A program made the translations under genes and the position numbers. A stretch of DNA of 33,846 bases from CAZMUN01 sp964569815 (GTDB taxonomy: Archaea > Iainarchaeota > Iainarchaeia > Iainarchaeales > GCA-2688035): contig CAZMUN010000009.1 of the NCBI GenBank assembly GCA_964569815.1, positions 1 through 33,846 on the forward strand, read 5' to 3'. A model generated the notes under the pieces. It was given only the letters and a program-made list of their open reading frames with translations. It ran no database searches and was not told where the DNA came from. This document shows positions 20,266 through 29,343 of the stretch, piece after piece; the first letter of the stretch is position 1, and every line of letters starts with the position of its first letter.

Positions 20266-23190
20266 TTAGCTGCCTTCTTTTTTTAGCCAGGGTGGCAGTT
20301 CCTCTTCTTCCTCTTTTTTTTCAGCTGGCTTTTTCTTAAACCTTGAAAAGATCCCCTGCTTTTTTTGCTCCTGTTTTTTTTCTGTTTCGTTTTCTGGCTG
20401 TGGCTCTGGCCGGCTTTCTTCAGGCAGGGCCTGTTTTTCTGGTCCTGCTTCTACTGGCTTTTCCTCTGGCTGTTCTGGTTTGGCTTTTGGGGTTTGTTGG
20501 GGTTCTTCTGGCTTGCTTTGGTCAGGGGCCTGCTTTTGTGTTGTTTCTGTCTTTTGTTCTTTTTCCTGCACTGTTTTTGGTTCACTGCTTTTGGCTTTTT
20601 CAACGAATTCAGGGGTCCCGGCTTTTGGCACAACCGTGCCCTTTTTTTTGGCTTGGACTCTTTCAAGTTTTTCTATTAAGATGTCTATGTTTTCCTTTTT
20701 TGGAATTGCCTCTTTTTCTTCGGCTTCTGGTTTTTGCTCCTGTTGTTTTTGGCTTTCCTTTGGTTCTGCAGGCATGCTTTTTTCAGGCAAAGTTTCTTCC
20801 ACTGCTTTTTGGGCTTGAACCGGCGGCTTTTTTTCAACATGGTCTTCTATTTCTTTGGCTGCTTTTTTCACAAGGCCTTTTTCCACTTCAAGCCCTTTTC
20901 CCTTTTTTTCTGGTTTTTCCTCTGTGGCTTTTTTTTCAACAGGCGCAGGTTTTGGTATTTTTAGCTTGCTTTTGAGATTGTCAAAAAAGCCTTGCTTTTT
21001 TTCTGGCTTTTTTTTCGCGCTTTTTTGGATTTTTTCTTTGAGGGCTTCGGCTTCTTTTTCATCTGGTTTTTGCCATCCGGTTTCCTCTTTTTTTTCTGCT
21101 TCCTTTGGGGGCTTTCTTCCGGCTTTTACTTTTTTTTGTGCTTCGCTTTTTCTTTCAATCATTGCAGGCGGCTTTGTGTGGCTTTTTCCTTTTTTCTTTA
21201 ATAAAATTATAAGCACAACTGCCGCTATTGCCAGTACCACTATCCCTATTATGCCGATTGTTGTAAAGTTTGAAAGGTCTAATTTAAGCATGTTGCCGAG
21301 GTTTCCTGGAGTTGTGCCTGTTTCAACTGTAAAGTAGATTGTTTGGCTTATGGTTTCGTCTTCCTCTGTTGTGGCTGTCAATGTAAAGCTGTGGCTTCCT
21401 GTGGCTGCATTTCCTGGCACTGAAAAAGGGCCCAGTAGGGCGGGGCATGATTCCGGCGGGGCAGCTATGGTTGGCATGCCTAAATCGTTTTCAAGCTTGA
21501 AGGACTTGAATCCTGTATCGCAGCCAATGGTAAGGCTTATGTTTTTGCCTTGTTGTACTGCCTGGCTTGAAAGCGTTACGTCGAGTGTTTTTGTTGGGAG
21601 GGTTTGGCCTTCTTCCCTGACCATGATTCTTTTCTGGCTTTTTCCTGTTTTTCCTTCACTGCTTGTTGCTGTCAGGATTGCTTTAAAGTCCCCTGGCTCT
21701 TCGTAGGCGTGTGCTGCCGTTCCGGAAAAGCTTTCTTTTTCTGAACCGTCTCCAAAATCTATTTCGCATGTCACTGGTTCGCCGCCTGCACTGCATTGGC
21801 CTGTGAATTCAACTGTTAGGGGCGCGTATCCTCGCGTTGGACTGTTTGTATCAAGCGAGGCTGTGGGCGTGGCATCGCAGTTTCTTTCAATAAAAGAGTA
21901 GTTGCAGTCGACTCCAAAGCAGCCTATTTCTGCTCCGTTGTTTAAGTCCAGGCTTTTGGCCCTTATGGTTCGGTCTCCTTCTGGCAGGAAGTATATTTTT
22001 GTGTTGTTGCCGTCCAGTGAAATTGGGGCGCAGGTGTTTATGGTTCCGGCAAAGTTTTTTATGGCTGCCCCGCTTTCCAGTGTAAATGTTTCCTTGCCTG
22101 TGACTTCAATGCTTTCCTTGAAGCTGGTTATGGTTGCGTTGTTTGAAAGCGTTATGCTTTTTGCGGACAGTGTTTTGGGCTCGTTTCCCTGCCTGCCGTA
22201 TAGGCCTCCTCCATTGTCGGCTGTTAAAGAGCCTGAAAGCGTTACTGTTCCGTTTATTGACCCAATGCCTTTTATCCAGCTTTCGTCTGCCATCGAAATG
22301 CTTTTGGCTTTAATGCCTTCTATTACATTGCTTTTTGCCAAGACCATGGTTTCTATTTTGCTGCTTTCTGACAGCACTATGTCTTTGGTTACTTCGATTT
22401 TTCCCAAAACGTTTGAAATCTCGCTGTTTTCTGTTAGCGTTATCCCTGTTGCTCCTGTTACAGACAGGGCTGTCTCACTGGGTTTTCCGACATCCCTTAT
22501 GGCGCTTATGCCGCTCATTGAAATGTTTTTGGCCTCTATTTTTTGAATGTTTTCTATGTATGCCGCATCGTCAAGAGCCAGGTCTTCTGCTTTAAGGTCT
22601 GCAATGTTTTGAATGAATGAACCACTAAGCGTTAGGTCTCCTTCTATGTCGAGCTTCATTTTTTTCAGGGTGCTGCCGTCTATGTATACTGAGGAACCGC
22701 CTGCAAGCTTTTCAAGCGTCAAATTTCTTATGGTTCTTCTGTCTCCAAGCGGTGCAAATGAAATCAGGAACTCTGCAATCGAGCCCATTTGTGGCCTTAT
22801 GGTTGCATGCGTTTGTTTTCTTACGCCTGAGGCAATGCTTTGGTTTATGTCGTGGACACTGTTTCCGTCTGCTTGAAGGCGAATGTCCCAGTCTACTTTG
22901 GTTTCCGGAAGCATTGCAAAGTGAACGTCGTCTGCAACTTGGACTGTGGCGTTTTTGATGTGCCATTTCACTGTGTCAAGCTGCCCTGCAGCATAGGAGC
23001 CGTCTTTTTCAAAGTTTTCCCAGAACCTGTCTATGCTTTGCTGTGAGAAAGTGTACTTTGTTTCGGTTATGTTGCAGGTCATCAGGCCCTGTTCTAGGTC
23101 GTATTCAACCGAGTCGCATAGGTCATATGCATGGCTTTGGCTCAAAAAAAGCAGCAGTGCTGAGAGCATGAGCAAGTGCTTTTGGGACAT
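20266..23190 (-). CDS. Large surface protein: beta-repeat ectodomain, PKD domain, TM, K/E/P-rich tail
   Basis: 974 residues with a signal peptide (1-21). Residues about 150-430 repeat short beta-strand units around S-I-T/S-L/M-S/T and N-A/S-x-I, like a right-handed beta-helix. A PKD domain follows at about 442-525 (APLTVEFTG, IDFGDGS, HAYEEPGDFKAILTA), then a second Ig-like domain to about 622. One membrane helix lies at about 644-665 (IGIIGIVVLAIAAVVLIILL, then KKKGK). The remaining 309 residues are low-complexity Lys/Glu/Pro/Gln and end EELPPWLKKEGS. The positive-inside rule puts this tail in the cytoplasm. Adhesion outside and a charged, flexible contact inside are inferences. Strong codon bias in the tail creates long antisense frames. 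Confidence 0.75.
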   Translation of the reverse strand: MSQKHLLMLSALLLFLSQSHAYDLCDSVEYDLEQGLMTCNITETKYTFSQQSIDRFWENFEKDGSYAAGQLDTVKWHIKNATVQVADDVHFAMLPETKVDWDIRLQADGNSVHDINQSIASGVRKQTHATIRPQMGSIAEFLISFAPLGDRRTIRNLTLEKLAGGSSVYIDGSTLKKMKLDIEGDLTLSGSFIQNIADLKAEDLALDDAAYIENIQKIEAKNISMSGISAIRDVGKPSETALSVTGATGITLTENSEISNVLGKIEVTKDIVLSESSKIETMVLAKSNVIEGIKAKSISMADESWIKGIGSINGTVTLSGSLTADNGGGLYGRQGNEPKTLSAKSITLSNNATITSFKESIEVTGKETFTLESGAAIKNFAGTINTCAPISLDGNNTKIYFLPEGDRTIRAKSLDLNNGAEIGCFGVDCNYSFIERNCDATPTASLDTNSPTRGYAPLTVEFTGQCSAGGEPVTCEIDFGDGSEKESFSGTAAHAYEEPGDFKAILTATSSEGKTGKSQKRIMVREEGQTLPTKTLDVTLSSQAVQQGKNISLTIGCDTGFKSFKLENDLGMPTIAAPPESCPALLGPFSVPGNAATGSHSFTLTATTEEDETISQTIYFTVETGTTPGNLGNMLKLDLSNFTTIGIIGIVVLAIAAVVLIILLKKKGKSHTKPPAMIERKSEAQKKVKAGRKPPKEAEKKEETGWQKPDEKEAEALKEKIQKSAKKKPEKKQGFFDNLKSKLKIPKPAPVEKKATEEKPEKKGKGLEVEKGLVKKAAKEIEDHVEKKPPVQAQKAVEETLPEKSMPAEPKESQKQQEQKPEAEEKEAIPKKENIDILIEKLERVQAKKKGTVVPKAGTPEFVEKAKSSEPKTVQEKEQKTETTQKQAPDQSKPEEPQQTPKAKPEQPEEKPVEAGPEKQALPEESRPEPQPENETEKKQEQKKQGIFSRFKKKPAEKKEEEEELPPWLKKEGS

Positions 23191-23264
23191 TGCACTACTT
23201 TTAGTTCTTTTTGGAATAAAAGTGTTTGCCTGCTTTTAAACCTGTGATTCCGGGGGCTTTTTTT

Positions 23265-25667
23265 TTAGAAAAACGAGCCCAATGTCTTTTGTTTTCCGCC
23301 TTGGATTAGGTCTTCTTTGCTGTAGCCCAGCTCTTTCATTATTTTTATGACTGCTGGAACCACTTGGTGCTCTATGTAGTAAGAGGGGTCGTAATTGCCT
23401 TCGTTTACATATTCTTCAAGCTGGGCCTTGTCGCTTATGCTTTTTCCGCTTCTTGTAATTATGTATCCGACAACGCTGCCTGGCTCTATTTCCTTTCCTT
23501 TGACCATTGCTTTTTTTGCGGCTGCAACATGCGGGCCTATTGCGTCATATTTGTCAATTCTTCTTTTAATTTGGGTTAAAACAACCAGGTCGGATTTTTT
23601 TGTGTTCCCTGACTTTAGTTCTTTTATTGTTTTTTTCACAATTTCGACTGCCTTTTCCGGCTTTCCTTCTGCAAGCACTGCTTGTATAACGGCTCTTTGA
23701 GTTTCTTTTGCAATATTTGCCCAGTCTCTTCTCACGTATTCAAAGCCCACTATCTTCAGGTTTCCGTTGTAGTCTATCAGGGCATACTTTTTTTTCGCGC
23801 CCTCCCCTGATTCCTTTGTGACAAATATTCCTCTTTTAAAGAATCCTTCAAGCTCAAGGTTCATGACTCCGGGAAGCTGGCTGTTTATCCTTTCCACAAA
23901 CTTTTCAACGTCTTCCTTTTTTCTGTTTTTCGGAATGACGAGAAAGGCGCTGTCTGTGTCGCTGTATAAGAGTTTGAAGCCGGCTTTTTCCGCTTCCTTT
24001 CCAACCCATTGGACATACTGCCTTGCCCAAGCGGTTATTGCTGAACCGCATTCCCTGCAGTAAAACCTGCTTCTGCTGTACCCCAAGTAGCCGTAGAAGC
24101 TGTTCAAAAGAATTTTTAGGGCATGCTGCCTTGCATTGAGCAGGGCGTATTTTTCGTCTTTTTTGTCAAGCTTTTTAGCCTGCTTTTTTATTTTCATTCT
24201 TGTTTCAAAAAGGCTTTGAAGTATTTCTGGCATAAGCCCTTTTTTCTTTTGGCAAAACCATTGCTTGTTTGGGGCAAGGTTTTTCTTTTTGCATTTTGGG
24301 TGTGAGCATGAAAGGGTTTCAGGGCTTACGTTGTGGCTTATTATTATGGTTGGGTAAAGCGAGCTAAAGTCCAGGACAGCCAGGTTTTCATGCAGGCCTG
24401 AGCTTGGCTCTTTTACATACCCTCCTTTTATGGGGTTCATTAAGCGCTGTTTCATGGCTTGGTCTGATGGCTTGTTTGCAATAAGCCTTTTGGTTTCACG
24501 GCATTTGTTCATCAAAAGCTGTTCAACCAGAACAGATGCAGAGGCGCGGCCTACATCGAACAAGGGCAGCTTAACAAGCTTGCATATTTCTACAACCAGT
24601 GGCATGAAATTTTCCGCAATTTTCAGGGTGTAAGCGCTGTCTTCTAAACAGTATGTTGCAAGCCTTTCAATGTCTTTTTTCCCGTCCCACAAAGCGTTTA
24701 TTTCCTCTGAACCTATTTTTTCTTTTTTGACTTCGTAAAGCCTTTCAACAACCGATTCAAGGTCAAACTTCACCAGGTTTACTACTGCAAACCTTGAAAG
24801 AAACCGCAGCATCTGGTATACGTCAAGGTGTTGTATGCCTGTGAGCTTTACTGCATTATCGCGGCCTTTTCTCAGCACCCTTGGCTCTGTGCAGTCTACC
24901 GATGCTGTAAAGCTTGTTCCCAGCTTTTTGGCCCGGTCTTTTATGTAGGGAAAGTCAAAGAGGTCGCCGTTATATGTTGCTATCACCTCTGTTTTGTTTT
25001 CTTTAATCCTTTTTTCAAGCCCTTTTATCATTTCTGCTTCGTCTTTGAAGAAAACCATGTTTTTGCATTTTTTTTGCTTGCCATAGCTTAGCACAACCTG
25101 GCTTTTTTTGGAGGCAAAAGAGGCCATAAGTATTGGGTCCTTCTGCGGGTCTGAAAACCTGCCTGGGGAATAGGTTTCCAAGTCAAAGGCCGCCAGGTTG
25201 AATTTAAGGCTTTCTTTTTCCACAACAGTGGCCTTTTTTATGACCCCCTTTTCTATCACCAGTTCTATGCCATTCATTGGCTCAAGCTTTTTGTCCAAAA
25301 GGTACCTTTTTGCAAACGGTATGTCGTATTCGGCCTTTTCCAAAACAAAGGGCATTCCGCTCACTTGAGAGCGGGCCTGAACAAGGTCCTGCACTGAATC
25401 AAAAGAAAGCTTTAGGACTTTTTCGGCATTTGCCTTTTCCTGTTTTTCGACCTTTAAGGCTTTTGCTTCCCCAAAAACCTCTTTTTCCAAGGCCTTTTTT
25501 GCTTTTTCAACGTCGTTTGCCATTACAAAAAAGTATGGCCTGAAAGAAGGGTCTTGAAAGGATTCAATGCCGTTCCCTGTCTTAACAAAAAGCCTTACAA
25601 CGCTTTTTCCATTGCTGTTGACATAGTCTGCGTCAAGCAAAATCCCTGAAACTGTTTTTGGCCCCAT
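23265..25667 (-). CDS. polB: Family B DNA polymerase
   Basis: The 800-residue replicative-type archaeal polymerase. The 3'-5' exonuclease is intact: Exo I FDLETYS (Asp162/Glu164), Exo II YNGDLFDFPYI and Exo III YCLEDSAYT. Polymerase motifs are DFSSLYPTII (motif A), KILLNSFYGYLGY (motif B) and YSDTDSAF (motif C). A CRECG knuckle-like pair and CSHPKC lie between A and B. The last residues QKTLGSFF form a PCNA-interacting (PIP) box. It shares an intergenic region with the divergent coiled-coil gene, and a TATA box lies about 30 bases upstream of its ATG. Confidence 0.96.
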   Translation of the reverse strand: MGPKTVSGILLDADYVNSNGKSVVRLFVKTGNGIESFQDPSFRPYFFVMANDVEKAKKALEKEVFGEAKALKVEKQEKANAEKVLKLSFDSVQDLVQARSQVSGMPFVLEKAEYDIPFAKRYLLDKKLEPMNGIELVIEKGVIKKATVVEKESLKFNLAAFDLETYSPGRFSDPQKDPILMASFASKKSQVVLSYGKQKKCKNMVFFKDEAEMIKGLEKRIKENKTEVIATYNGDLFDFPYIKDRAKKLGTSFTASVDCTEPRVLRKGRDNAVKLTGIQHLDVYQMLRFLSRFAVVNLVKFDLESVVERLYEVKKEKIGSEEINALWDGKKDIERLATYCLEDSAYTLKIAENFMPLVVEICKLVKLPLFDVGRASASVLVEQLLMNKCRETKRLIANKPSDQAMKQRLMNPIKGGYVKEPSSGLHENLAVLDFSSLYPTIIISHNVSPETLSCSHPKCKKKNLAPNKQWFCQKKKGLMPEILQSLFETRMKIKKQAKKLDKKDEKYALLNARQHALKILLNSFYGYLGYSRSRFYCRECGSAITAWARQYVQWVGKEAEKAGFKLLYSDTDSAFLVIPKNRKKEDVEKFVERINSQLPGVMNLELEGFFKRGIFVTKESGEGAKKKYALIDYNGNLKIVGFEYVRRDWANIAKETQRAVIQAVLAEGKPEKAVEIVKKTIKELKSGNTKKSDLVVLTQIKRRIDKYDAIGPHVAAAKKAMVKGKEIEPGSVVGYIITRSGKSISDKAQLEEYVNEGNYDPSYYIEHQVVPAVIKIMKELGYSKEDLIQGGKQKTLGSFF

Positions 25668-25692
25668 GCTAACATTTTAATAGCATGAACAA

Positions 25693-25700
25693 TTATTTAA
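25693..25700. promoter_or_regulatory. Shared TATA-like site between polB and the coiled-coil gene
   Basis: TTAAATAA on the minus strand lies 26-33 bases upstream of polB, a leaderless arrangement. The site is nearly symmetric (TTATTTAATA on plus) and could also serve the plus-strand coiled-coil gene 38 bases away. Confidence 0.4.
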
Positions 25701-25737
25701 TACTAGTTTGTAGTTTTATTAAACAGGTGAAACTTGT

Positions 25738-26196
25738 TTGGCTAAGCATGGCGGAAAATCGGTTAAGGCTTCAGTTCTCTTAGGGCGGCTGCAGCAGGAT
25801 GTTCGCTCCCTTAACAGCAGCATTCTTGTAATAACCCAAAAAATGAAGTACCTTGTGCGAAACGAAAAAATCCTTGGAAGAAACCTTATTGTATTAAACA
25901 AAAAATTTAAGGCCCTTGAGGAAAAAATCGCTTCCGGGGAAATTGGCTCAGACAGGCCTGGAAAGGCAGCCGAACTCCAAGAACTCCAAGAATCCTTGGA
26001 AGAGAACACGCAAAAAATGGCCGAGATCGAAGCCCAAGTCCAGCAGGTTTCAGACAACATGGCTTCAAAGGAAGAGCTTCAGGAAATGCATTACGTTGTT
26101 GAATCAATCAATCCATTGGAATTCACTACAATAGAGCAGGTCAAAGACCTTTTGGAAGGAAAAAAAGTGAAGGCAAGAAAGCCAAAAAAGCAATGA
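25738..26196 (+). CDS. Coiled-coil protein of unknown function
   Basis: 152 residues from a TTG start, with AGGTGA at 25725-25730 as ribosome binding site. Helical and charged throughout: a basic N-terminus, a hydrophobic-patterned helix (LQQDVRSLNSSILVITQKM, YLVRNEKILGRNLIVLNKKF), then a long Glu/Gln-rich coiled coil (about 70-115). Near the C-terminus is VVESINPLEFTTIEQVKDLL and a basic tail KVKARKPKKQ. There is no signal peptide or membrane segment. It converges on the HerA-like gene with only 2 bases between their ends, and a second coiled-coil gene lies on the other side of it. Confidence 0.65.
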   Translation: MAKHGGKSVKASVLLGRLQQDVRSLNSSILVITQKMKYLVRNEKILGRNLIVLNKKFKALEEKIASGEIGSDRPGKAAELQELQESLEENTQKMAEIEAQVQQVSDNMASKEELQEMHYVVESINPLEFTTIEQVKDLLEGKKVKARKPKKQ

Positions 26197-26198
26197 AG

Positions 26199-27707
26199 CT
26201 ATTCCTTGCTTTGGCTCAAAGTAGGCCTTAACAGAACCCGGTAGTTCTTGCTGTTCGGCAGGTCCAAAGCAACATCGTTTCCTTTTATTACGCCGGCCTT
26301 GGTTTCCGCAAGCTGAACAAGCTCTTTCGGCAAATCGGTTCTCCTTTCCGCGCCCACAAAAAAGTAGATCCCAACGCTCTTCATTTCCTTTAAAACGCGA
26401 ACCAAGTCCTTTTGAAGCATGTTTTCCTTCAAGTCAAACAAAGCCCCCAAATCAGGGACTGCAACCAAAAGCTTTGGCTTCGAGGTTTCGCCCTGGCTTT
26501 GGAAGAATTTTAGCAATTCCTTCAAAAGGCTTTCAAGCAAAAAGGTCAAAGCCCGCGGGTCAAGTTTTTCTATGCTTATAACGCTTGCCTTGCCGATTTT
26601 CTTGAACCATGTTTTGGCAATATCCTCGACATCGGTTTTTCCGCCAAAAAATTCAGGGTAAATGACCTCAAAAAGCTTGACTATCCGCTGAACCCTCTTT
26701 CTCAAAAAAGGGTTTTCAAAGTCCTTGCCTGGAAGCCGTTCAATGTTTTGAATGAGCTCTTCAGGGCTGCTAACTTTACCCAAAGCAAAGCCCTTTGAGA
26801 TAAGGGTTTCTGTCTCCTTGTCTTTGCAGCCAAAAAGCTCTAAAAGCCCTCTTGGGGGAACAAAGTTAAGGTTTACGGAAACGTTTTCCCCTGGCTCAAA
26901 TTTTTTTATTGGAAAACCTATGGGGTCAATGTCAACGCCAAAGCTTTCCAACTCAGCCCTTTTCTCAGTCGGATGGCTTAAACCAGAAAAACTGCTTTTT
27001 GAGTCAAATATGACAACAGGAACGTTTGCAAGCAAAAAGCTTTCAACAACAATCTGCGTGAAACGAACTCTTTCAACAAAGCTGCCGTCTGTTACAAGGC
27101 TTTTTTGAAACATCTGCAAAGGCTCTTTTATGGCCTTGCCTTCCTTTGTAACGCCTACTATTACCGCTCCGCCCTCTGCGCCTGCCTCAACTGCCTGTTC
27201 CTCTTTCTCTAACTCGATTCTTTTCTTTTCCCGCACAAGCATTGGAATTATGGCAGGCTGGCTGAAAAAAGCCTGCTTCAAGGCACCACTGCATTTAGCC
27301 AAAGGAGTCAAATTCAGGTCAAACGACTTTGCAACGGCTTCAGTCTTTGAAACAGACTGATTCAAGCCAGCAAGCAAGCCATCAACTGTTTTTGCCACTT
27401 CCTCTTCAGATGCCTTTGCATAAACAGGCTTGCTTGCCATGCTCAAAAACTGCACAGTCTGCTTGCCGTCATGCCTGGAAAGCAAAATCGCTTCCCTTTC
27501 AAGGCTTTCAATAAAGGTTTCTGCCTCGCCGACTGCACTGAAAACAGTGAAGGCCTGCAGCACCATTCCTGTCGTTTCCTGGCCGTCTTTTTCATAAATG
27601 GCTACAAGCATTACCTGGCCAGGGTTTGACAAAATTTCCACTTCGTGGCCCTGAAAGTCGCCCTCAAAAACAGTTTTCCAGGGACCGTTCCTTAAACCAA
27701 ACTTCAT
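26199..27707 (-). CDS. HerA/VirB4-like protein with degenerate P-loop
   Basis: 502 residues from the ATG at 27707 (GGTGG upstream). The C-terminal two thirds follow the HerA/FtsK-like layout: VIVGVTKEGKAIKEPL, then the position of Walker A, then PVVIFDSKSSFSGL, a DPIGFPIKKFEPG turn, helical insert and LLVAVPDLGALF at the Walker B position. The P-loop GxxGxGKT is replaced by TDGSFVERVRF, and Walker B lacks the DE pair. ATP hydrolysis is therefore unlikely. The N-terminal 130 residues have no recognised domain. A structural or regulatory partner of an active HerA-type ATPase is possible. It is convergent with one coiled-coil gene and divergent from another. Confidence 0.6.
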   Translation of the reverse strand: MKFGLRNGPWKTVFEGDFQGHEVEILSNPGQVMLVAIYEKDGQETTGMVLQAFTVFSAVGEAETFIESLEREAILLSRHDGKQTVQFLSMASKPVYAKASEEEVAKTVDGLLAGLNQSVSKTEAVAKSFDLNLTPLAKCSGALKQAFFSQPAIIPMLVREKKRIELEKEEQAVEAGAEGGAVIVGVTKEGKAIKEPLQMFQKSLVTDGSFVERVRFTQIVVESFLLANVPVVIFDSKSSFSGLSHPTEKRAELESFGVDIDPIGFPIKKFEPGENVSVNLNFVPPRGLLELFGCKDKETETLISKGFALGKVSSPEELIQNIERLPGKDFENPFLRKRVQRIVKLFEVIYPEFFGGKTDVEDIAKTWFKKIGKASVISIEKLDPRALTFLLESLLKELLKFFQSQGETSKPKLLVAVPDLGALFDLKENMLQKDLVRVLKEMKSVGIYFFVGAERRTDLPKELVQLAETKAGVIKGNDVALDLPNSKNYRVLLRPTLSQSKE

Positions 27708-27802
27708 ATGCAGCGCCACCAAATCAAACGAGATAACGTATTTAAACCAGTATTACTATAGTATAAGTGAAATAAAAGATTTCCCCCCCAGGTTTTTTGC
27801 AA

Positions 27803-28291
27803 ATGGTTGACAAGCAGGTTGTCCTTGAAACAATAAAAAAAATGTATGATTCCGGCATTGATGACTCGGTTGTGCAGCAGACGCTCCAAGACATAGGCCT
27901 CAACGAAAGCGAAATAAGCCAATACATTGCAGAAGTAAAAGGCGAAGCCCCAAAACAGGAACCCAAACCCGAGCCAAAGCCCTTGGAAAAAAGAATGCCT
28001 CAGCCAGACGAAACCCAACAAAACCAGGAAGCAATGCATACAACAACACACGCTGCCCTTGCAGCCCAGGCATCCCAAGCCAACGACCTCCTGGACAAAA
28101 TAACCTCAATGGAATCGGCTTTGAAAGGCCTTTCAAAGGCTTCCGCCAGCCAGGAAAACCTTGCAGGAATAAACCAAAGGCTTGGAACAGCAGAAAAACA
28201 GTTCCACGACCTAAAGGCACAGCTTGATGCCACAAAAAGCATTATGGAAAAAATCCTTGAAACAGACAGAAAAATTCTGAACAAACTCTAG
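27803..28291 (+). CDS. Helical N-terminal domain plus coiled coil, function unknown
   Basis: 162 residues from the ATG at 27803. Residues 1-45 (VVLETIKKMYDSGIDDSVV, QTLQDIGLNESEISQYI) look like a small three-helix domain of UBA-like type. A Pro/Glu/Lys/Gln linker follows (about 48-80), then a coiled coil (about 90-160) ending KILETDRKILNKL. It is soluble and has no signal peptide. The layout resembles adaptor proteins that tether one partner through the helical bundle and self-associate through the coiled coil; this is inference. It is divergent from the HerA-like gene and convergent with the membrane-protein operon. Confidence 0.65.
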   Translation: MVDKQVVLETIKKMYDSGIDDSVVQQTLQDIGLNESEISQYIAEVKGEAPKQEPKPEPKPLEKRMPQPDETQQNQEAMHTTTHAALAAQASQANDLLDKITSMESALKGLSKASASQENLAGINQRLGTAEKQFHDLKAQLDATKSIMEKILETDRKILNKL

Positions 28292-28299
28292 TTTTAGCC

Positions 28300-28308
28300 A
28301 AAAAAAAA
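28300..28308 (-). terminator. Poly-T terminator of the membrane-protein operon
   Basis: T9 on the minus strand flanked by GGC on both sides, about 20 bases after the last stop codon of the operon at 28327. It lies between convergent genes. Confidence 0.5.
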
Positions 28309-28326
28309 GCCAAAACAGGCCCACAA

Positions 28327-28746
28327 TTACTTGAATACCTTGTGAAAGCTATCAATAAGCTTCTGGCAGGCCTCTCCCAAAACCCCCCATCCCTTGAAAC
28401 GAAACTGGTACTGGTCCCCGCGAAAATTGTGGCCCTTGGCTTTCTCGCCTGCAACAAGCTGCTGCTCTGCCATGTCAGCCGCGTTTTTGACGCCTTCCTC
28501 CATTACGCCAAAAGCAGGCCCAGAGGTTTTTGCCTCAGCCGATTCCAACCACATTCCCTTTGTGCCCCCCCCAACAGTGGCTTTTGCCGCTTTTCCTGTT
28601 CCAACAATGGCTCTTGCAATAAACAAAAAAAGTGCAGCCAAAAAAAACAAGGCCGCAAAAAAGCCCTGCTCAACTACGACAAAAAAAACGCCTGCCGCAA
28701 CCAATGCAAGAAAAAAAGCAAGCCACAATTCAATAGCCCCCGCCAA
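28327..28746 (-). CDS. Small membrane protein, last gene of the operon
   Basis: 139 residues from a TTG at 28746 that overlaps the preceding gene by 17 bases. Two adjacent hydrophobic segments (about 5-25 and 28-48: LWLAFFLALVAAGVFFVVV and GFFAALFFLAALFLFIARAI) are followed by a soluble domain of about 90 residues (GTGKAAKATVGGGTKGMWL, NFRGDQYQFRFKGWGVL). Unlike the four genes before it, most of the protein is outside the bilayer. No family is recognised. A plus-strand open frame of 165 codons covers the same bases but has no sensible composition. Confidence 0.6.
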   Translation of the reverse strand: MAGAIELWLAFFLALVAAGVFFVVVEQGFFAALFFLAALFLFIARAIVGTGKAAKATVGGGTKGMWLESAEAKTSGPAFGVMEEGVKNAADMAEQQLVAGEKAKGHNFRGDQYQFRFKGWGVLGEACQKLIDSFHKVFK

Positions 28747-29050
28747 AGCCTATTCCGCCCATGTCCCCGCCTGCAAACATGTCACCATAGCCCTGCTGCT
28801 CTTCCTTCTGCTGGCCTGTTAAAACCACGCTCAAAATGATTAACCCAAACAAGACAAAAGGCCAATAGTCCATGAGATACGGCTTAAAGAAAAACAATGC
28901 AACTGTAGCCAAAACAAGCAAAATGGTTGTGGAAACGCTTCTCATCGAAAGAACCATCAAGGCAACGATAGCAAAAACAAGCCAGTTCTGGTTGAACTGG
29001 ACAGCAATCATCATCAAAAGAACCGCAATCATGAAAGTAAAAGTATCCAT
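28730..29050 (-). CDS. Small multi-pass membrane protein with Gly-rich tail (paralogue 4)
   Basis: 106 residues from the ATG at 29050. Four hydrophobic segments fill residues 1-80. A short soluble tail follows: QQKEEQQGYGDMFAGGDMGG then a run of Gly and Tyr. The middle part (LSMRSVSTTILLVLATVALFFF) matches the pattern of the three neighbouring small membrane proteins. The start is 6 bases after the preceding stop. The function is unknown. Confidence 0.6.
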   Translation of the reverse strand: MDTFTFMIAVLLMMIAVQFNQNWLVFAIVALMVLSMRSVSTTILLVLATVALFFFKPYLMDYWPFVLFGLIILSVVLTGQQKEEQQGYGDMFAGGDMGGIGFGGGY

Positions 29051-29056
29051 CAAAAA

Positions 29057-29302
29057 TCACTTGTATACATCAACCTTTTCCAACACGCCTTTCCCAAAAA
29101 CAGCGAAAAGGAAAATTATTACAGGAACCCAAACCAGTTCAGGAAACTGGAAAAAAGTCAAATAGACAACGATTACCGCAAACAAAATGGCAAGCTTTGC
29201 GCTGCCCAAATTGGCTTTAGCCCAGCCATAAATCCAAACCAGGTAAAAAAGCGACAAAACAACCCAAAGGTTATTCTCCAAAGATGCAAGCACCGGCAGC
29301 AT
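29057..29302 (-). CDS. Small multi-pass membrane protein (paralogue 3)
   Basis: 81 residues from the ATG at 29302 with GTGGT just upstream; the TTG at 29317 is the alternative. Three membrane segments with almost no soluble part. The core NLGSAKLAILFAVIVVYL is closest to the core of the next gene upstream (29344-29673) and to that at 29732-30130. It ends KGVLEKVDVYK, facing the cytoplasm by charge. Confidence 0.6.
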   Translation of the reverse strand: MLPVLASLENNLWVVLSLFYLVWIYGWAKANLGSAKLAILFAVIVVYLTFFQFPELVWVPVIIFLFAVFGKGVLEKVDVYK

Positions 29303-29343
29303 GATACCACTAAACAATTAATGCTTTTCATTGCTTTTAAGGG

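Noticed and set aside
20343..20975. Plus-strand frames of 210 and fewer codons, very hydrophobic
   Set aside because: They are antisense to the Lys/Glu/Pro-rich tail of the surface protein; Phe/Leu-rich translation is the complement of AAG/GAA codons.
28342..28839. Plus-strand frames opposite the last small membrane proteins
   Set aside because: Cys/Lys-rich translation without sensible structure; the minus-strand frames form a coherent membrane-protein series.
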